Below, one piece after another: positions 1 through 7,875 of a stretch of DNA of 33,984 bases. Under the pieces are notes generated by a model. That model saw nothing but the letters and a program-made list of their open reading frames with translations, was not told the DNA's origin and did not search any database. Each line of letters starts with the position of its first letter. Within the stretch, counting starts at the first letter, position 1. The position numbers were made by a program, and so were the translations under genes. Source of the stretch: a virus; IMG/VR virus record IMGVR_UViG_3300032770_000069, positions 1 to 33,984 of that record. One strand, given 5' to 3'.

Positions 1-154
1 TGTCTATCAGATAAAGAGCAGCACCATAAGTTTTACCGGATCGGCGTCCAGCCGGCACAACGACATGTTTAGCCGTACTTTTCCAGAATATCTCATCTTG
101 CATACGATTAACCGTATACTCGAGAGGTTTACCTGATACGGTAGCTTCTATCAT
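1..154 (-). CDS. terL: Terminase large subunit, N-terminal fragment (partial)
   Basis: This is the beginning of the ATP-driven DNA-packaging motor; the rest lies beyond the left edge of the window. The frame starts at an ATG (complement of 152-154) and stays open to base 1, giving 51 residues. It contains a Walker A loop, A-G-R-R-S-G-K-T, at residues 35-42, preceded by a hydrophobic strand (HVVVP). This is the usual N-terminal layout of phage large terminases. The start overlaps the stop of the upstream gene as ATGA, so the two are translationally coupled, as expected for a small/large terminase pair. The call rests on the P-loop and the gene pairing; the nuclease domain is not in view. Confidence 0.85.
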   Translation of the reverse strand, partial: MIEATVSGKPLEYTVNRMQDEIFWKSTAKHVVVPAGRRSGKTYGAALYLID

Positions 155-555
155 GTTTTAGAGCCTTCTGTATCAGTTATGGCAGGTTTTGGGGCATCTA
201 CGGTAGGTGCTGCAGCCTGTGCATCCATGACTTTTCTATTTAACGTTAAATTGATGGAACCGGCAAATTCTGCCGGATCGTCTGGTTTCCACTCTTTTGA
301 GTGCACACGAAGCCACTCTTTTAGCCAATAATCGTTACCAGCTTTAATTTTTTCGTGTACTTTGCTTTCAACGAAATCAACAAACGAGCCTTTAAGTGTT
401 TCTATAGCTGCAGCAAACTCTTTATCCTTTTCAAGCCATATATAGTAGGTACCGCGGTCGATGTGTAGCGCCAGGCAGGTATTACTGATAGCCCCGAAGC
501 TGGATTTGAATAACTCAAGAAACTTCGCTTTTAGGTCTTTTTTACTCATTTTCAC
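151..555 (-). CDS. terS: Terminase small subunit
   Basis: A 134-residue protein, probably the DNA-recognition subunit of the packaging motor. Residues about 15-45 read as a helix-turn-helix (F-G-A-I-S-N-T-C-L-A-L-H-I-D-R-G-T-Y-Y-I-W-L), which resembles the N-terminal DNA-binding domain of phage small terminases. The next residues form charged helices (EFAAAIETLKGSFVDFVESKVHEKI) that could oligomerise. The start ATG at 555 has a good ribosome site, GAGGTG, a few bases upstream. The gene overlaps terL by four bases. It diverges from the capsid operon, so it is probably controlled from the 556-705 region. Family membership is inferred from the HTH, size and terL coupling. Confidence 0.75.
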   Translation of the reverse strand: MKMSKKDLKAKFLELFKSSFGAISNTCLALHIDRGTYYIWLEKDKEFAAAIETLKGSFVDFVESKVHEKIKAGNDYWLKEWLRVHSKEWKPDDPAEFAGSINLTLNRKVMDAQAAAPTVDAPKPAITDTEGSKT

Positions 556-705
556 CTCAAAATGTATTAAAACGGGTCATTTTTGGTCTAAAACATACCT
601 AAAACCGACTAAAACCAGATAATTCTTAGAGGCTCATTACAGACTACTTAATTTTTAAGTAGTCTGTATTAAAGCTATACGTTATAGCCTTAGGAAAGAT
701 CTATT
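556..705. promoter_or_regulatory. Divergent control region between packaging and structural operons
   Basis: A 150-base gap between the divergent terS and protease genes. It holds direct repeats CTAAAAC at 588-594, 599-605 and 609-615, with a related TTAAAAC at 567-573. The three close copies are 10-11 bases apart, about one helical turn. On the capsid side it holds the perfect stem at 639-667. Protein binding is inferred from the phasing. I saw no convincing -35/-10 pair here, so an activator-dependent or non-canonical promoter is possible. Confidence 0.5.
639..667. repeat. Perfect 12-13 bp inverted repeat (hairpin or operator)
   Basis: ACAGACTACTTA at 639-650 and TAAGTAGTCTGT at 656-667 are perfect inverted complements, and A651/T655 can extend the stem. 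The loop is only Ts and no U-run follows, so it is not a standard terminator. The right arm continues into a sequence (658-675) repeated 17 of 18 bases at 3831-3848, in front of the major capsid gene. It could be a dyad operator or an mRNA leader structure. Confidence 0.6.
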
Positions 706-2706
706 ATGCCATTTAAGAACCAGATATCTGCCCGCCAGACGCCCCCCGGTAGATACAAGAAGTTCAGACGCGGTAACGATAAGTTCGGATCAGGAATCGA
801 TGTAATATGGGGAATCACTGCCGGGGGTAAGACCGAGGTGCAGTCGATACGTTTTGATTCTTCTAAGTTTACAACAGATGAAGCAAGAACATGGCTAAAA
901 GAGCACAAATACAAGACCGGCGTGACCGCGGCAACGGGATCAACAAAGGATCACGCAGACGGGGGTGCCCCAGCTACTGCCGGTACAGCAGGACCTGCCA
1001 ATTCAGCTTCGAGTATCACTGTGCAGACAGCCCTGCGCCCAATGTCAGTACAGTACCAGTATAACGAAGACGGCTCTGTAGAAACTCACGAAGTCGATAT
1101 TGACAACGACTACATGCTCGAATCTATAATCGATAACGATATAGATTTAGACGAGTTACGGGCTGGTGCTGAACATGAACTTGAACATACCTCAGATCGA
1201 ATACTCGCAATGCGTTTTGCATTAGACCATCTGATCGAAATACCGGACTACTATACACGTTTAAAGGCTGCTTTTCCTGAAGAAGCTTCAGAATTCAAGG
1301 AAAAGCAGGATAAAGCTTCTATTGTAATGACTGGCGATGGTATAAAAGACAAAGATATTGACAGTGACAGTGATGACTTAGATGAGCTTGGCTTTTCAGA
1401 AGACGGTAAACATCTGTGTGTAGAGGCTTTCGAGGCTGGCGAACAAACAGACGCTGAAGGTCAAACGGCTTCCTGGTCAGAAAAAGACCTGGATGATATA
1501 GCCTCTAAGGCAAATGCTCAGATAGCCACAAAACCTATCCCGGTTGTGATCGGACATCCAAAAGACTCTTCACCAGCATACGGCTGGGTAGAAAAGGTAA
1601 AACGAGTAGGCTCTAAGCTTAGGATGAAGCTATCAGAGCTTAATCCAAGCTTTGTAGAGGCTTTAAAATCTGGCGCTTATAAAGGCAGATCTATCAGCCT
1701 CTATGATGATAATAAGGTCCGGCATTTGGGGTTCCTGGGTGGCGCTCAGCCTGCCATCACTGGTCTACAACCGTTTAGTTTTAATGAAGATAACAAGTAT
1801 CGTACTTATACATTCTCAGAAGAAGGGGATCCGCTTATGGATGCTATGAAAGAGAAGGAACTTAGTTTTTTGCAGAAACTTATAGAGCGGTTTAGGATTA
1901 AAATAGACGAAAAAGAACGGAAGGAATTTATGGAAGCCAAAGAAGAACCTAAGGTAGAACCTGCAAAGACAGAGCCTGCAAAGGAATTCCACGAGGCGCA
2001 GGGTGTCGTAGCGCAAGAAATGGGCGAAGTCAAAAAGGCTAATACATCCGCTAATGCTATCAATGATAGCATCAAAAAGGCTGAGACCGTTGATTCGGGT
2101 GTACAGTCAACCGCCAAAGTAGAAAACGCCAAGATCCTTAACGAAGCCAACGAAGAAGAGACCGAAAACGAAAAACTGAAACAGATGGTAGCTACACTCG
2201 AGGCTAAAGTGAAAGCTCTCGAGGCCGCGCTTGAGAAAAACAAGCCGGACAACAAATCGTTCTGTGAACAGCTTATCAAAGAAGGCAGACTGCTTCCTAA
2301 GGATCGTGAGATTACACTCATGAGCTTGGAAGCACAGACTCAGATCGATGAAGCAAAGCGTAAAGAAGCTGCATTACTTGGTAAGAACTTCAGTGAAGGT
2401 GCAGAGACTGGTCTTGATAAAATGAAGAAGATCATGCTTGCACAGCCTAAAGTGATAAACTTTGGTGAGTTTCCGAATTTGCCTGGTGTTGAAGAGACTA
2501 AGACTTTTCCAGAACCAACCGACATGGCCGCATACATTGAAAGCCGTATGAAGGATTGTATGGCTGAAGAGGACAAGCTCGGACTTACAAATAAGACGTC
2601 TTACTTTGACATACAGAAGAAAGTGCATCGTGAATGTATGGAAAAGTATCCGGCTAAGTTCAGAGAGTATGTAGCAAAACAATTTTTACCGCCTATGGGA
2701 AAGTAA
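706..2706 (+). CDS. Capsid maturation protease/scaffold fusion (Mu gpI-like)
   Basis: A 666-residue head-morphogenesis protein. Residues about 1-75 form a small basic domain ending S-I-R-F-D-S-S-K-F-T-T-D-E-A-R-T-W-L, typical of phage XkdF-like/capsid-protease N-termini. Residues about 235-360 look like the Mu gpI protease family. They show G-H-P (H284), then Y-G-W-V-E-K-V, then K-S-G-A-Y-K-G-R-S-I-S-L (S329), with H284 and S329 as candidate catalytic residues. The second half is acidic, E/K-rich and alpha-helical, with a coiled coil around 484-515, as expected of an internal scaffold that is cleaved and expelled. In Mu the protease and scaffold also share a reading frame. It stands just ahead of the decoration and capsid genes. 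The long acidic insertion between the N-terminal domain and the protease is unusual. Confidence 0.8.
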   Translation: MPFKNQISARQTPPGRYKKFRRGNDKFGSGIDVIWGITAGGKTEVQSIRFDSSKFTTDEARTWLKEHKYKTGVTAATGSTKDHADGGAPATAGTAGPANSASSITVQTALRPMSVQYQYNEDGSVETHEVDIDNDYMLESIIDNDIDLDELRAGAEHELEHTSDRILAMRFALDHLIEIPDYYTRLKAAFPEEASEFKEKQDKASIVMTGDGIKDKDIDSDSDDLDELGFSEDGKHLCVEAFEAGEQTDAEGQTASWSEKDLDDIASKANAQIATKPIPVVIGHPKDSSPAYGWVEKVKRVGSKLRMKLSELNPSFVEALKSGAYKGRSISLYDDNKVRHLGFLGGAQPAITGLQPFSFNEDNKYRTYTFSEEGDPLMDAMKEKELSFLQKLIERFRIKIDEKERKEFMEAKEEPKVEPAKTEPAKEFHEAQGVVAQEMGEVKKANTSANAINDSIKKAETVDSGVQSTAKVENAKILNEANEEETENEKLKQMVATLEAKVKALEAALEKNKPDNKSFCEQLIKEGRLLPKDREITLMSLEAQTQIDEAKRKEAALLGKNFSEGAETGLDKMKKIMLAQPKVINFGEFPNLPGVEETKTFPEPTDMAAYIESRMKDCMAEEDKLGLTNKTSYFDIQKKVHRECMEKYPAKFREYVAKQFLPPMGK

Positions 2707-2716
2707 GGGGTAACAC

Positions 2717-3316
2717 ATGGCTTATCAGGCACAAACAAGTATAGACCTATCATACCAGGCTGGTGAAGATCTTTCTTCGAACCAGTGGCAGTTCGTGTAT
2801 AAAAATCCAGTGAGTAATCTGGTACGTGCATGTCCGACCAACCAGATACCGTTGGGTATCTTATCGAACGTACCGACTGCTACCATACAAGGACAGTATG
2901 CAGCGACAGTAGCAGTAGTCGGCGTCACTCGTCTCTGTGTAGGTGCCGCTTATCCGATCGACACGTATCTTGTTCCGGGCACTGACGGAACAACTTTAGG
3001 CTTAGGATACAGTGTGGCAGATGCAGGATCATCGAGCACTTATATCAGAGCGCGTATGCTTGAAGCCTCATCCAACGCATACGATATAGTATCAGTACTC
3101 TTGTGCGACGCTGGCTTTGGCACAATGGGTGCGACAGGATTGCCTGGACCGGCATCCGGTGGCGCTACTGGTGTACAAGGACTTGCTGGTGCAACAGGCG
3201 TAGGCGCACAAGGTCAACAGGGTGTTACGGGCTTGAACGGCCTCAACGGTGTAACGGGCTTGAATGGACTGCAGGGTGTAACTGGTATACAGGGTGAAAC
3301 AGGTATAGCGCCGTAA
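2717..3316 (+). CDS. Capsid decoration (cement) protein with collagen-like tail
   Basis: A 199-residue protein of two parts. Residues 1 to about 135 resemble the small beta-rich capsid cement family (DUF2190-like), with [10 protein letters not shown], a V-A-V-V-G-V-T-R strand and a closing D-I-V-S-V-L-L. Residues about 138-197 are a collagen-like tract of G-x-x triplets in which Thr often takes the third position ([18 protein letters not shown] and similar). The start follows AAGGGG with good spacing. The globular part is paralogous to the next gene, which has no collagen tract. It probably sits on the capsid outside, with short trimeric fibres projecting. SPP1 gp12 is a known precedent for a collagen-like head auxiliary protein. 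Confidence 0.75.
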   Translation: MAYQAQTSIDLSYQAGEDLSSNQWQFVYKNPVSNLVRACPTNQIPLGILSNVPTATIQGQYAATVAVVGVTRLCVGAAYPIDTYLVPGTDGTTLGLGYSVADAGSSSTYIRARMLEASSNAYDIVSVLLCDAGFGTMGATGLPGPASGGATGVQGLAGATGVGAQGQQGVTGLNGLNGVTGLNGLQGVTGIQGETGIAP

Positions 3317-3332
3317 ACATATATAGCTACGA

Positions 3333-3354
3333 CGTGCCGGGTATAGCCGGCACG
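3333..3354 (+). terminator. GC-rich hairpin between decoration genes
   Basis: CGTGCCGG (3333-3340) and CCGGCACG (3347-3354) make a perfect 8-bp stem around a 6-base loop. The bases that follow are only partly T-rich, so it is either a weak terminator or an mRNA-stabilising or processing element that lets the two decoration paralogues be expressed at different levels. Confidence 0.55.
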
Positions 3355-3400
3355 CGGCTATTTATTACATAGAGAACAAACACTTAAGAGAGGAAACATT

Positions 3401-3823
3401 ATGGGATACACTTCTCAGACTTCCATCAGTGAATCGTGGCAGGCAGGTGAAGATCTTTCTGCCAATCAATTCACATTCGTGACTTTGGATAGCACCGCAC
3501 GTGTGCAGGCTTCCAGAATCACAGATGTCCCCACAGGCGTACTCACAAATGTACCGAGTGCTTCTGCAGGCGGACAGTATGCAGCGACAGTTGATCTGGT
3601 TGGTGTGACACGTATCTGCGTCGGCGGTGTATATCCGATCGGCACAGTGTTGGTACCAGATACCGATGGTACAATCGAAGGTATCGGATACTCAGTAGCA
3701 GATGCGACATCAAACTATAAGTATGCGAGAGCTAAAACTCTACAGGCTTCAACAGCCGCGTATGATGTCGTAGCCGCGATGCTTATTGATCCGAACCCGG
3801 GTACAGATAGCACGCTTCCGTAA
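3401..3823 (+). CDS. Capsid decoration (cement) protein, collagen-free paralogue
   Basis: A 140-residue protein aligning over nearly its whole length with residues 1 to about 135 of the gene at 2717. Shared features are the G-E-D-L-S-x-N-Q-x-x-F-V start, the V-P-x-G-(V/I)-L-(T/S)-N-V-P segment, G-Q-Y-A-A-T-V, the G-V-T-R-(I/L)-C-V-G strand and the A-Y-D-(I/V)-V end. It lacks the G-x-x tail. A purine-rich ribosome site (AGAGAGGAAAC) precedes the ATG. The position directly before the major capsid gene fits an abundant head-decoration protein. Tandem duplication followed by gain or loss of the collagen tail is the likeliest history. Confidence 0.75.
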   Translation: MGYTSQTSISESWQAGEDLSANQFTFVTLDSTARVQASRITDVPTGVLTNVPSASAGGQYAATVDLVGVTRICVGGVYPIGTVLVPDTDGTIEGIGYSVADATSNYKYARAKTLQASTAAYDVVAAMLIDPNPGTDSTLP

Positions 3824-3830
3824 CATGTAC

Positions 3831-3848
3831 AGTAGTCTGTATGAAAGC
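3831..3848 (+). repeat. Copy of an 18-base element also at 658-675
   Basis: The sequence from 3831 to 3848 matches 658-675 at 17 of 18 positions (core AGTAGTCTGTAT, then T or G, then AAAGC). Both copies stand a few tens of bases upstream of a head gene start (706 and 3876). Two copies in equivalent positions suggest a regulatory role, such as a late promoter element or leader motif, but that role is inferred. Only the upstream copy is part of a hairpin. Confidence 0.5.
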
Positions 3849-3875
3849 AAACGAACTTTAAAGAGAGGATAACTT

Positions 3876-4868
3876 ATGGCACTTCCATCTACTTCGCAGA
3901 TCACAGTACAGGTTGCAAATCCGAACCTCACTGTGCAATACAAACCGGAAAATTTGATAGCTGACTCTGTGTGGCCTATCATGCCACTCACGTCGCCTTA
4001 TCAGAAGATCCTGAAGTATGTAAAGTCTAACCTGTTCCGTATCGAAGAAGGAACACTCTACCGCTCTGAAGGCGGCGAGACGAAGATCTTCGACTGGGAC
4101 ATCGAGAGTACAACCGCAGCGCCTAAGCAGATCTCTGCTGGTGAGAGCGTGCCGGTTGAAATGATCGACGTTGAGAATATGCCTGGACAGCTGCCTACTA
4201 ATTCGATCATCGATGCGCAACAGCATGCGATGGCAAGAGTAGCACTGTTCAAAGAAAAGCTTGTCAGTGACACCATCTATGGTAATCTGTGGCTCGACGG
4301 CACACTTGGTGGATCAGCACCTTCTGCCGGCAACGGTGGCTGGTCGCTGGATACAACTGCCAACAGTTTTATCAAGGACGTGTATGCCGCGAAGGCCGCG
4401 ATCCTGCACAACACCGGCGTACGTCCGAACGTGCTCGTCCTCGACGTTGATACGTTCTATGCACAGCAGTTCAATCCTATCGTATCTGATAAGATCAAGT
4501 ACACACAGCGCTCAGTACCGACTGCGGAACTGCTTGCGTCGCTGTTGCAGCTTGATGAAGTGTTGATCGGATCTTCTGTTTATACCGGCAATGCGGAAAA
4601 CAAGAAGACCAAAAATCCGGCGAATTTCAACCAGGTGTGGAACCCATCCGGAAATGGAAACGCTTATCTGTTCCACAAAGAGGCACCAGGACTGAGAGTC
4701 TTGACAGCCGGTCTGCAGTACAGACTGCCGTATCGCGGATCTATGACATACATCGAAGGATACTATGACTATCGTAAGCGTGCGAATGTTTACACGGTCA
4801 CAGAGCAAATCGATGTAGCGCCTGTAGCTACCGATATCGGCTGGACATGGACACATATTCTGAAGTAA
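3876..4868 (+). CDS. Major capsid protein
   Basis: A 330-residue protein in the normal position for the head subunit: after protease/scaffold and decoration, before the connectors. Length and composition suit an HK97-fold coat protein. The N-terminal part contains an E-loop-like stretch with charged beta segments (residues about 45-75). A central alpha-helical segment (R-V-A-L-F-K-E-K-L-V-S-D) follows, and the C-terminal strands end at I-G-W-T-W-T-H-I. The ribosome site AAAGAGAGGA is strong. A strong hairpin follows the gene, as often seen after highly expressed coat genes. The fold is inferred from context, since the sequence has no short diagnostic motif. Confidence 0.8.
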   Translation: MALPSTSQITVQVANPNLTVQYKPENLIADSVWPIMPLTSPYQKILKYVKSNLFRIEEGTLYRSEGGETKIFDWDIESTTAAPKQISAGESVPVEMIDVENMPGQLPTNSIIDAQQHAMARVALFKEKLVSDTIYGNLWLDGTLGGSAPSAGNGGWSLDTTANSFIKDVYAAKAAILHNTGVRPNVLVLDVDTFYAQQFNPIVSDKIKYTQRSVPTAELLASLLQLDEVLIGSSVYTGNAENKKTKNPANFNQVWNPSGNGNAYLFHKEAPGLRVLTAGLQYRLPYRGSMTYIEGYYDYRKRANVYTVTEQIDVAPVATDIGWTWTHILK

Positions 4869-4887
4869 GGTTCCTTGTAAATGTGAG

Positions 4888-4920
4888 AGAGTAGAGGTCG
4901 CAAGGCCTCTACTCTTTAAC
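4888..4920 (+). terminator. Hairpin after major capsid gene
   Basis: AGAGTAGAGG (4888-4897) and CCTCTACTCT (4906-4915) form a perfect 10-bp stem with an 8-base loop, followed by a short T-run (TTTAAC). It is probably a partial, rho-independent-type terminator or mRNA 3' stabiliser that separates high capsid expression from the connector and tail genes, whose first gene starts 12 bases later. Confidence 0.7.
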
Positions 4921-4931
4921 AAAGGATAAAC

Positions 4932-5414
4932 ATGAGCTACAGTACTCTGACACAACTAAAAGATTATATACCTGCGGCCACCATACAGATGCTTACAGAC
5001 GATAACAATGAGCTCAATGATATCGATATAGAGAAAGTGACATACTGTCAAGCACAAGCAGATGATTTAATTGATTCTTATTTGCGTGGAAGATATCCGG
5101 CACCGATCACAGGTCCAGTACCGGTGATGATATCGGAACTCTCGGTAAAGCTTACAGCGTTCTACTTGTATAAGAGAAGTTTGCTGTTGACGTTACCGGA
5201 AGCCATGAAAGATGACTATCAATATTGCATGAGTATCCTGCGGGATATACAGCGTGGTAGGATCAGCCCGTTTGAAATAAAAGATAATCCTACATGGTTT
5301 AAAAGCAACCATGCAGCTGGTGAGGTGACTCTCGTGAATCAGACAACGAATAACTGGCAGGATTATTTGGTAAGACCGATACCAGGGACAGCACGTCCAG
5401 GGACGGCATATTAA
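4932..5414 (+). CDS. Head-tail connector, Mu gp36-like (DUF1320)
   Basis: A 160-residue protein matching the DUF1320/gp36 pattern. It begins with Y-x-T-x-x-x-L-K-D-Y-I-P. It then has a helix with I-E-K-V-x-x-x-x-A-D-D-L-I-D-S-Y-L-R-G-R-Y-P-x-P, and a second helix with L-T-A-F-Y-L-Y-K-R. In Mu this protein lies directly after the coat and belongs to the head completion/connector set, and the same place is seen here. Its C-terminus ends in a short P/G-rich tail (I-P-G-T-A-R-P-G-T-A-Y). Start ATG 4932 has AAAGGA upstream. Function is assigned from family and synteny. Confidence 0.8.
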   Translation: MSYSTLTQLKDYIPAATIQMLTDDNNELNDIDIEKVTYCQAQADDLIDSYLRGRYPAPITGPVPVMISELSVKLTAFYLYKRSLLLTLPEAMKDDYQYCMSILRDIQRGRISPFEIKDNPTWFKSNHAAGEVTLVNQTTNNWQDYLVRPIPGTARPGTAY

Positions 5415-5417
5415 GCT

Positions 5418-5990
5418 ATGATGGCAGAGATTGTCAGAGCCATAGTCGATAAACTCAAGAAAGACGGACTTGATGTAAAAGAGTATGGTTTCAAGGACCT
5501 GATAGACCGGCGAATAAACTTACAGAGGCCGGCTGTAAACGTAGTAATAAACACTGCAGGTCATCAAAAGGTGACTCAGTATACATATAAGACGAAAGCA
5601 AACGTAAGTTTAATTGTTCTTTTCCAGATGTTAAATCAGACACCGACCGGTGACGCTTTAAGGCGTGAAGGTGTTTATAAGATCATAGAAGGTATCGAGC
5701 AGTCGTTATTACTACAGAAGCTTGGATTACCATTAGAGAATGGATTTTATCCGGAAGGTTTCAGGAACATAACGACAAGTGCGTTAGCAGCGGCGATGTA
5801 TCAGTTGTATGAGTTAAGGTTTTGGTGTGCATACAATACAACTTATAATGATGATCCTACTGATGATGGCACACTGACATCGATACTCGCTCAGTATTAT
5901 CTGCAACCGCGTGACTATACCGGTATGCAGGGCGTGACAGGACCAGAGGCAAGTGACTATATAGGTTTAACAGGAATTTCGAATATATAA
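5418..5990 (+). CDS. Mu gp37-like tail-completion protein (DUF1834) with a short collagen-like end
   Basis: A 190-residue protein three bases after the gp36-like gene. Residues 1 to about 140 suit the DUF1834/gp37 family, with a helix containing L-R-R-E-G-V-Y-K-I-I-E-G-I, then K-L-G-L-P-L, F-R-N-I-T-T, and a strand Y-E-L-R-F-W-C. In Mu-like phages this protein precedes the sheath gene and is a connector or tail-terminator component. The last 20 or so residues include G-M-Q-G-V-T-G-P-E-A and G-L-T-G-I-S, fragments of the collagen-like pattern found elsewhere in this genome and not expected in gp37. ATG 5418 or the adjacent ATG 5421 could be the start. Confidence 0.65.
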   Translation: MMAEIVRAIVDKLKKDGLDVKEYGFKDLIDRRINLQRPAVNVVINTAGHQKVTQYTYKTKANVSLIVLFQMLNQTPTGDALRREGVYKIIEGIEQSLLLQKLGLPLENGFYPEGFRNITTSALAAAMYQLYELRFWCAYNTTYNDDPTDDGTLTSILAQYYLQPRDYTGMQGVTGPEASDYIGLTGISNI

Positions 5991-6004
5991 CGAAGGGATA
6001 ACAA

Positions 6005-7477
6005 ATGGCATCCGCAAACATTTCGTTTTCACAAGTGCCAAGCAATGTACGCAAGCCGGGCGTGTACCTTGAGGAAAATACCTCTAACGCTCTCACCGGT
6101 CTTGTGCCTTCTCAAGACAAGATCGTCATACTTGCACAGAAGACAGCATCTGGATCAGTAGCCAGTAAGACGCCTACTCAGGTTTTTGCTGATACTGACG
6201 CCGCACTGTACTTCGGTCAAGGATCTATCGCTCACCTGTCTGCCAAAGCCGCTCTTGAAGCAAATCCTAACCTCGATCTGACTGTAGTAGGTATCGATGA
6301 TAACGGTAGCACATACGCTAAAGGTTCACTTGGTATGACCGGTCAGGTCGGACAAGATGGTGCTTTGGCTATCTTCATCGGTGACGTAGAGATAGACGTC
6401 TCACTCACTAACGGTATGACAGCCGCTCAAGGTGCCACGATGATCTGTGGTGCCATCCAGAACGTACAGAATTTGCTGCCTGTTACTGCAGGTTTGACTG
6501 GATCGTCTTATGTGACACTGACAGCCAAAAATGCCGGTACTCTTGGTAATGAGATAGCACTCAACTACAAAGTCACAGCCGGTTTAACTGGTGCAAGTTT
6601 TGTAGCAGCTTCACCGGCAAACGGTGCGTCTGATCCGGATCTTGGTGACTATAGTGTCGCTGGTACTGTTTTGAACAGCATCGCCGGTGCTCGTTATACT
6701 ATCGTAGCGAATACTTTGCATGATGCTACGAATATGGGCAAAGTCAAAAATGAAATAGAATTTGTTTCTGGACCTATGGAAGAACGTCCTGCTATTCAGG
6801 TCGTTGCTGGTACTGATGAGATGGGTGCACTGGCGACCGAGATGGCAGCTGCCGCACTTTTCAACCACGGACGTACGACTTTCGGATATGCCGCATACAC
6901 AAACGGTTCTATAGCCAAGACCGAAAGCTTTAAACTTTGTGGTGCATATGCAGCGATGATAGCATATAACAGTGATCCGGTTGTACCGTACGATAATCTT
7001 GTGCTTGCTGGTGCTTCGGTACCTACAGTGCCGGATCGGTTCACACGGACGCAGCAGGAAGCTATGTTGAATAATGGTCTTGCACCGTTCATCGTGATAC
7101 CTGGTGAGGAACTGGCTATTTGTCGTGCTATCAGTACTTATGTATTGAATGCTTATGGGACACCTGATCCGACACTACTGGATATCAATACATATAGAAG
7201 TTTGGATTATCTTAGATTTCAAGTTATGACCAGACTACAAAATGTATTTCAGCGTGCTAAACTAAGTGCTAAAACACCACGTAGAGTAGTAGCACAGGTA
7301 TTGGATGTTCTCTATTTGTTAGAGCAGCAGGAAATAATACAGAATGTAGATCAGTACAAATCTGGCGTTATCGCTGAGAGAGATACCAGTGATCCGACAC
7401 GTATAAATATACGTATTCCAGGTCCGCTGGTGACCGGACTACACGTACTTGCGGGCGTAATCCAGTTGATACTGTAA
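6005..7477 (+). CDS. Contractile tail sheath protein (Mu gpL-like)
   Basis: A 490-residue protein, the normal size for a Mu-type sheath. It begins with the characteristic F-x-x-V-P-S-N-V-R-K-P-G-V-Y-x-E at residues about 8-23. It ends with the conserved sheath C-terminal domain: Y-L-R-F-Q-V-M-T-R-L-Q, then V-L-Y-L-L-E-Q-Q-E-I, then R-I-N-I-R-I-P-G-P-L-V-T-G-L-H-V. The middle part is variable and Gly/Ala/Thr-rich. Together with the following tube gene it defines a contractile tail, so the phage is a myovirus by morphology. Ribosome site GAAGGGA precedes the start. Confidence 0.9.
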   Translation: MASANISFSQVPSNVRKPGVYLEENTSNALTGLVPSQDKIVILAQKTASGSVASKTPTQVFADTDAALYFGQGSIAHLSAKAALEANPNLDLTVVGIDDNGSTYAKGSLGMTGQVGQDGALAIFIGDVEIDVSLTNGMTAAQGATMICGAIQNVQNLLPVTAGLTGSSYVTLTAKNAGTLGNEIALNYKVTAGLTGASFVAASPANGASDPDLGDYSVAGTVLNSIAGARYTIVANTLHDATNMGKVKNEIEFVSGPMEERPAIQVVAGTDEMGALATEMAAAALFNHGRTTFGYAAYTNGSIAKTESFKLCGAYAAMIAYNSDPVVPYDNLVLAGASVPTVPDRFTRTQQEAMLNNGLAPFIVIPGEELAICRAISTYVLNAYGTPDPTLLDINTYRSLDYLRFQVMTRLQNVFQRAKLSAKTPRRVVAQVLDVLYLLEQQEIIQNVDQYKSGVIAERDTSDPTRINIRIPGPLVTGLHVLAGVIQLIL

Positions 7478-7497
7478 CCAAAGAAAGGTTTTGAAAT

Positions 7498-7875
7498 ATG
7501 GCTAACACTTATATCATCCGTGCAGAAGTAGACATGAATGGTCAGCCTGTGACTGATTTTAAATCATTCACAGAAACAGCACACGTACTCAGCAAGGCCG
7601 TTCATCTGATGCATAAGACTGGGAATGCAGCCATGACTCGTCGGTTTGCATTTACTCTGGATTATGTGCTGCCTACAACTAATCCTATTGACTGGGAAAG
7701 TTTTGTAGGTACCGGATCTACTGGTACAGCTTCTATCGTATATGATGGTGGTCTTGAGAAAGACTTTGGTGGCGTAAGCGTCATCGAGGTCGGTGAGGCT
7801 ACTACAGACGGCGAGAATGAAACTGTACAGAAGATATCGTTCATGGCAGAGTCGAAGAACGGGGCCGTTGAATAA
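7498..7875 (+). CDS. Tail tube protein
   Basis: A 125-residue beta-rich protein immediately after the sheath gene, the standard place and size for the Mu-type tube subunit that stacks into the inner tail channel. N-terminal strands (Y-I-I-R-A-E-V-D-M-N-G) are followed by a helix and then alternating strands, ending with K-I-S-F-M-A-E-S. AAAGAAAGG precedes the ATG. Its last base is shared with the first base of the chaperone gene. The assignment is mainly by synteny and size. Confidence 0.75.
   Translation: MANTYIIRAEVDMNGQPVTDFKSFTETAHVLSKAVHLMHKTGNAAMTRRFAFTLDYVLPTTNPIDWESFVGTGSTGTASIVYDGGLEKDFGGVSVIEVGEATTDGENETVQKISFMAESKNGAVE

Noticed and set aside
1806-2321. Long minus-strand open frame (171 aa) inside the protease/scaffold gene
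   Set aside because: It is the antisense of the Glu/Lys-rich scaffold region; composition is Ser/Leu-rich as expected for a mirror frame, and no ribosome site or coupling is seen.
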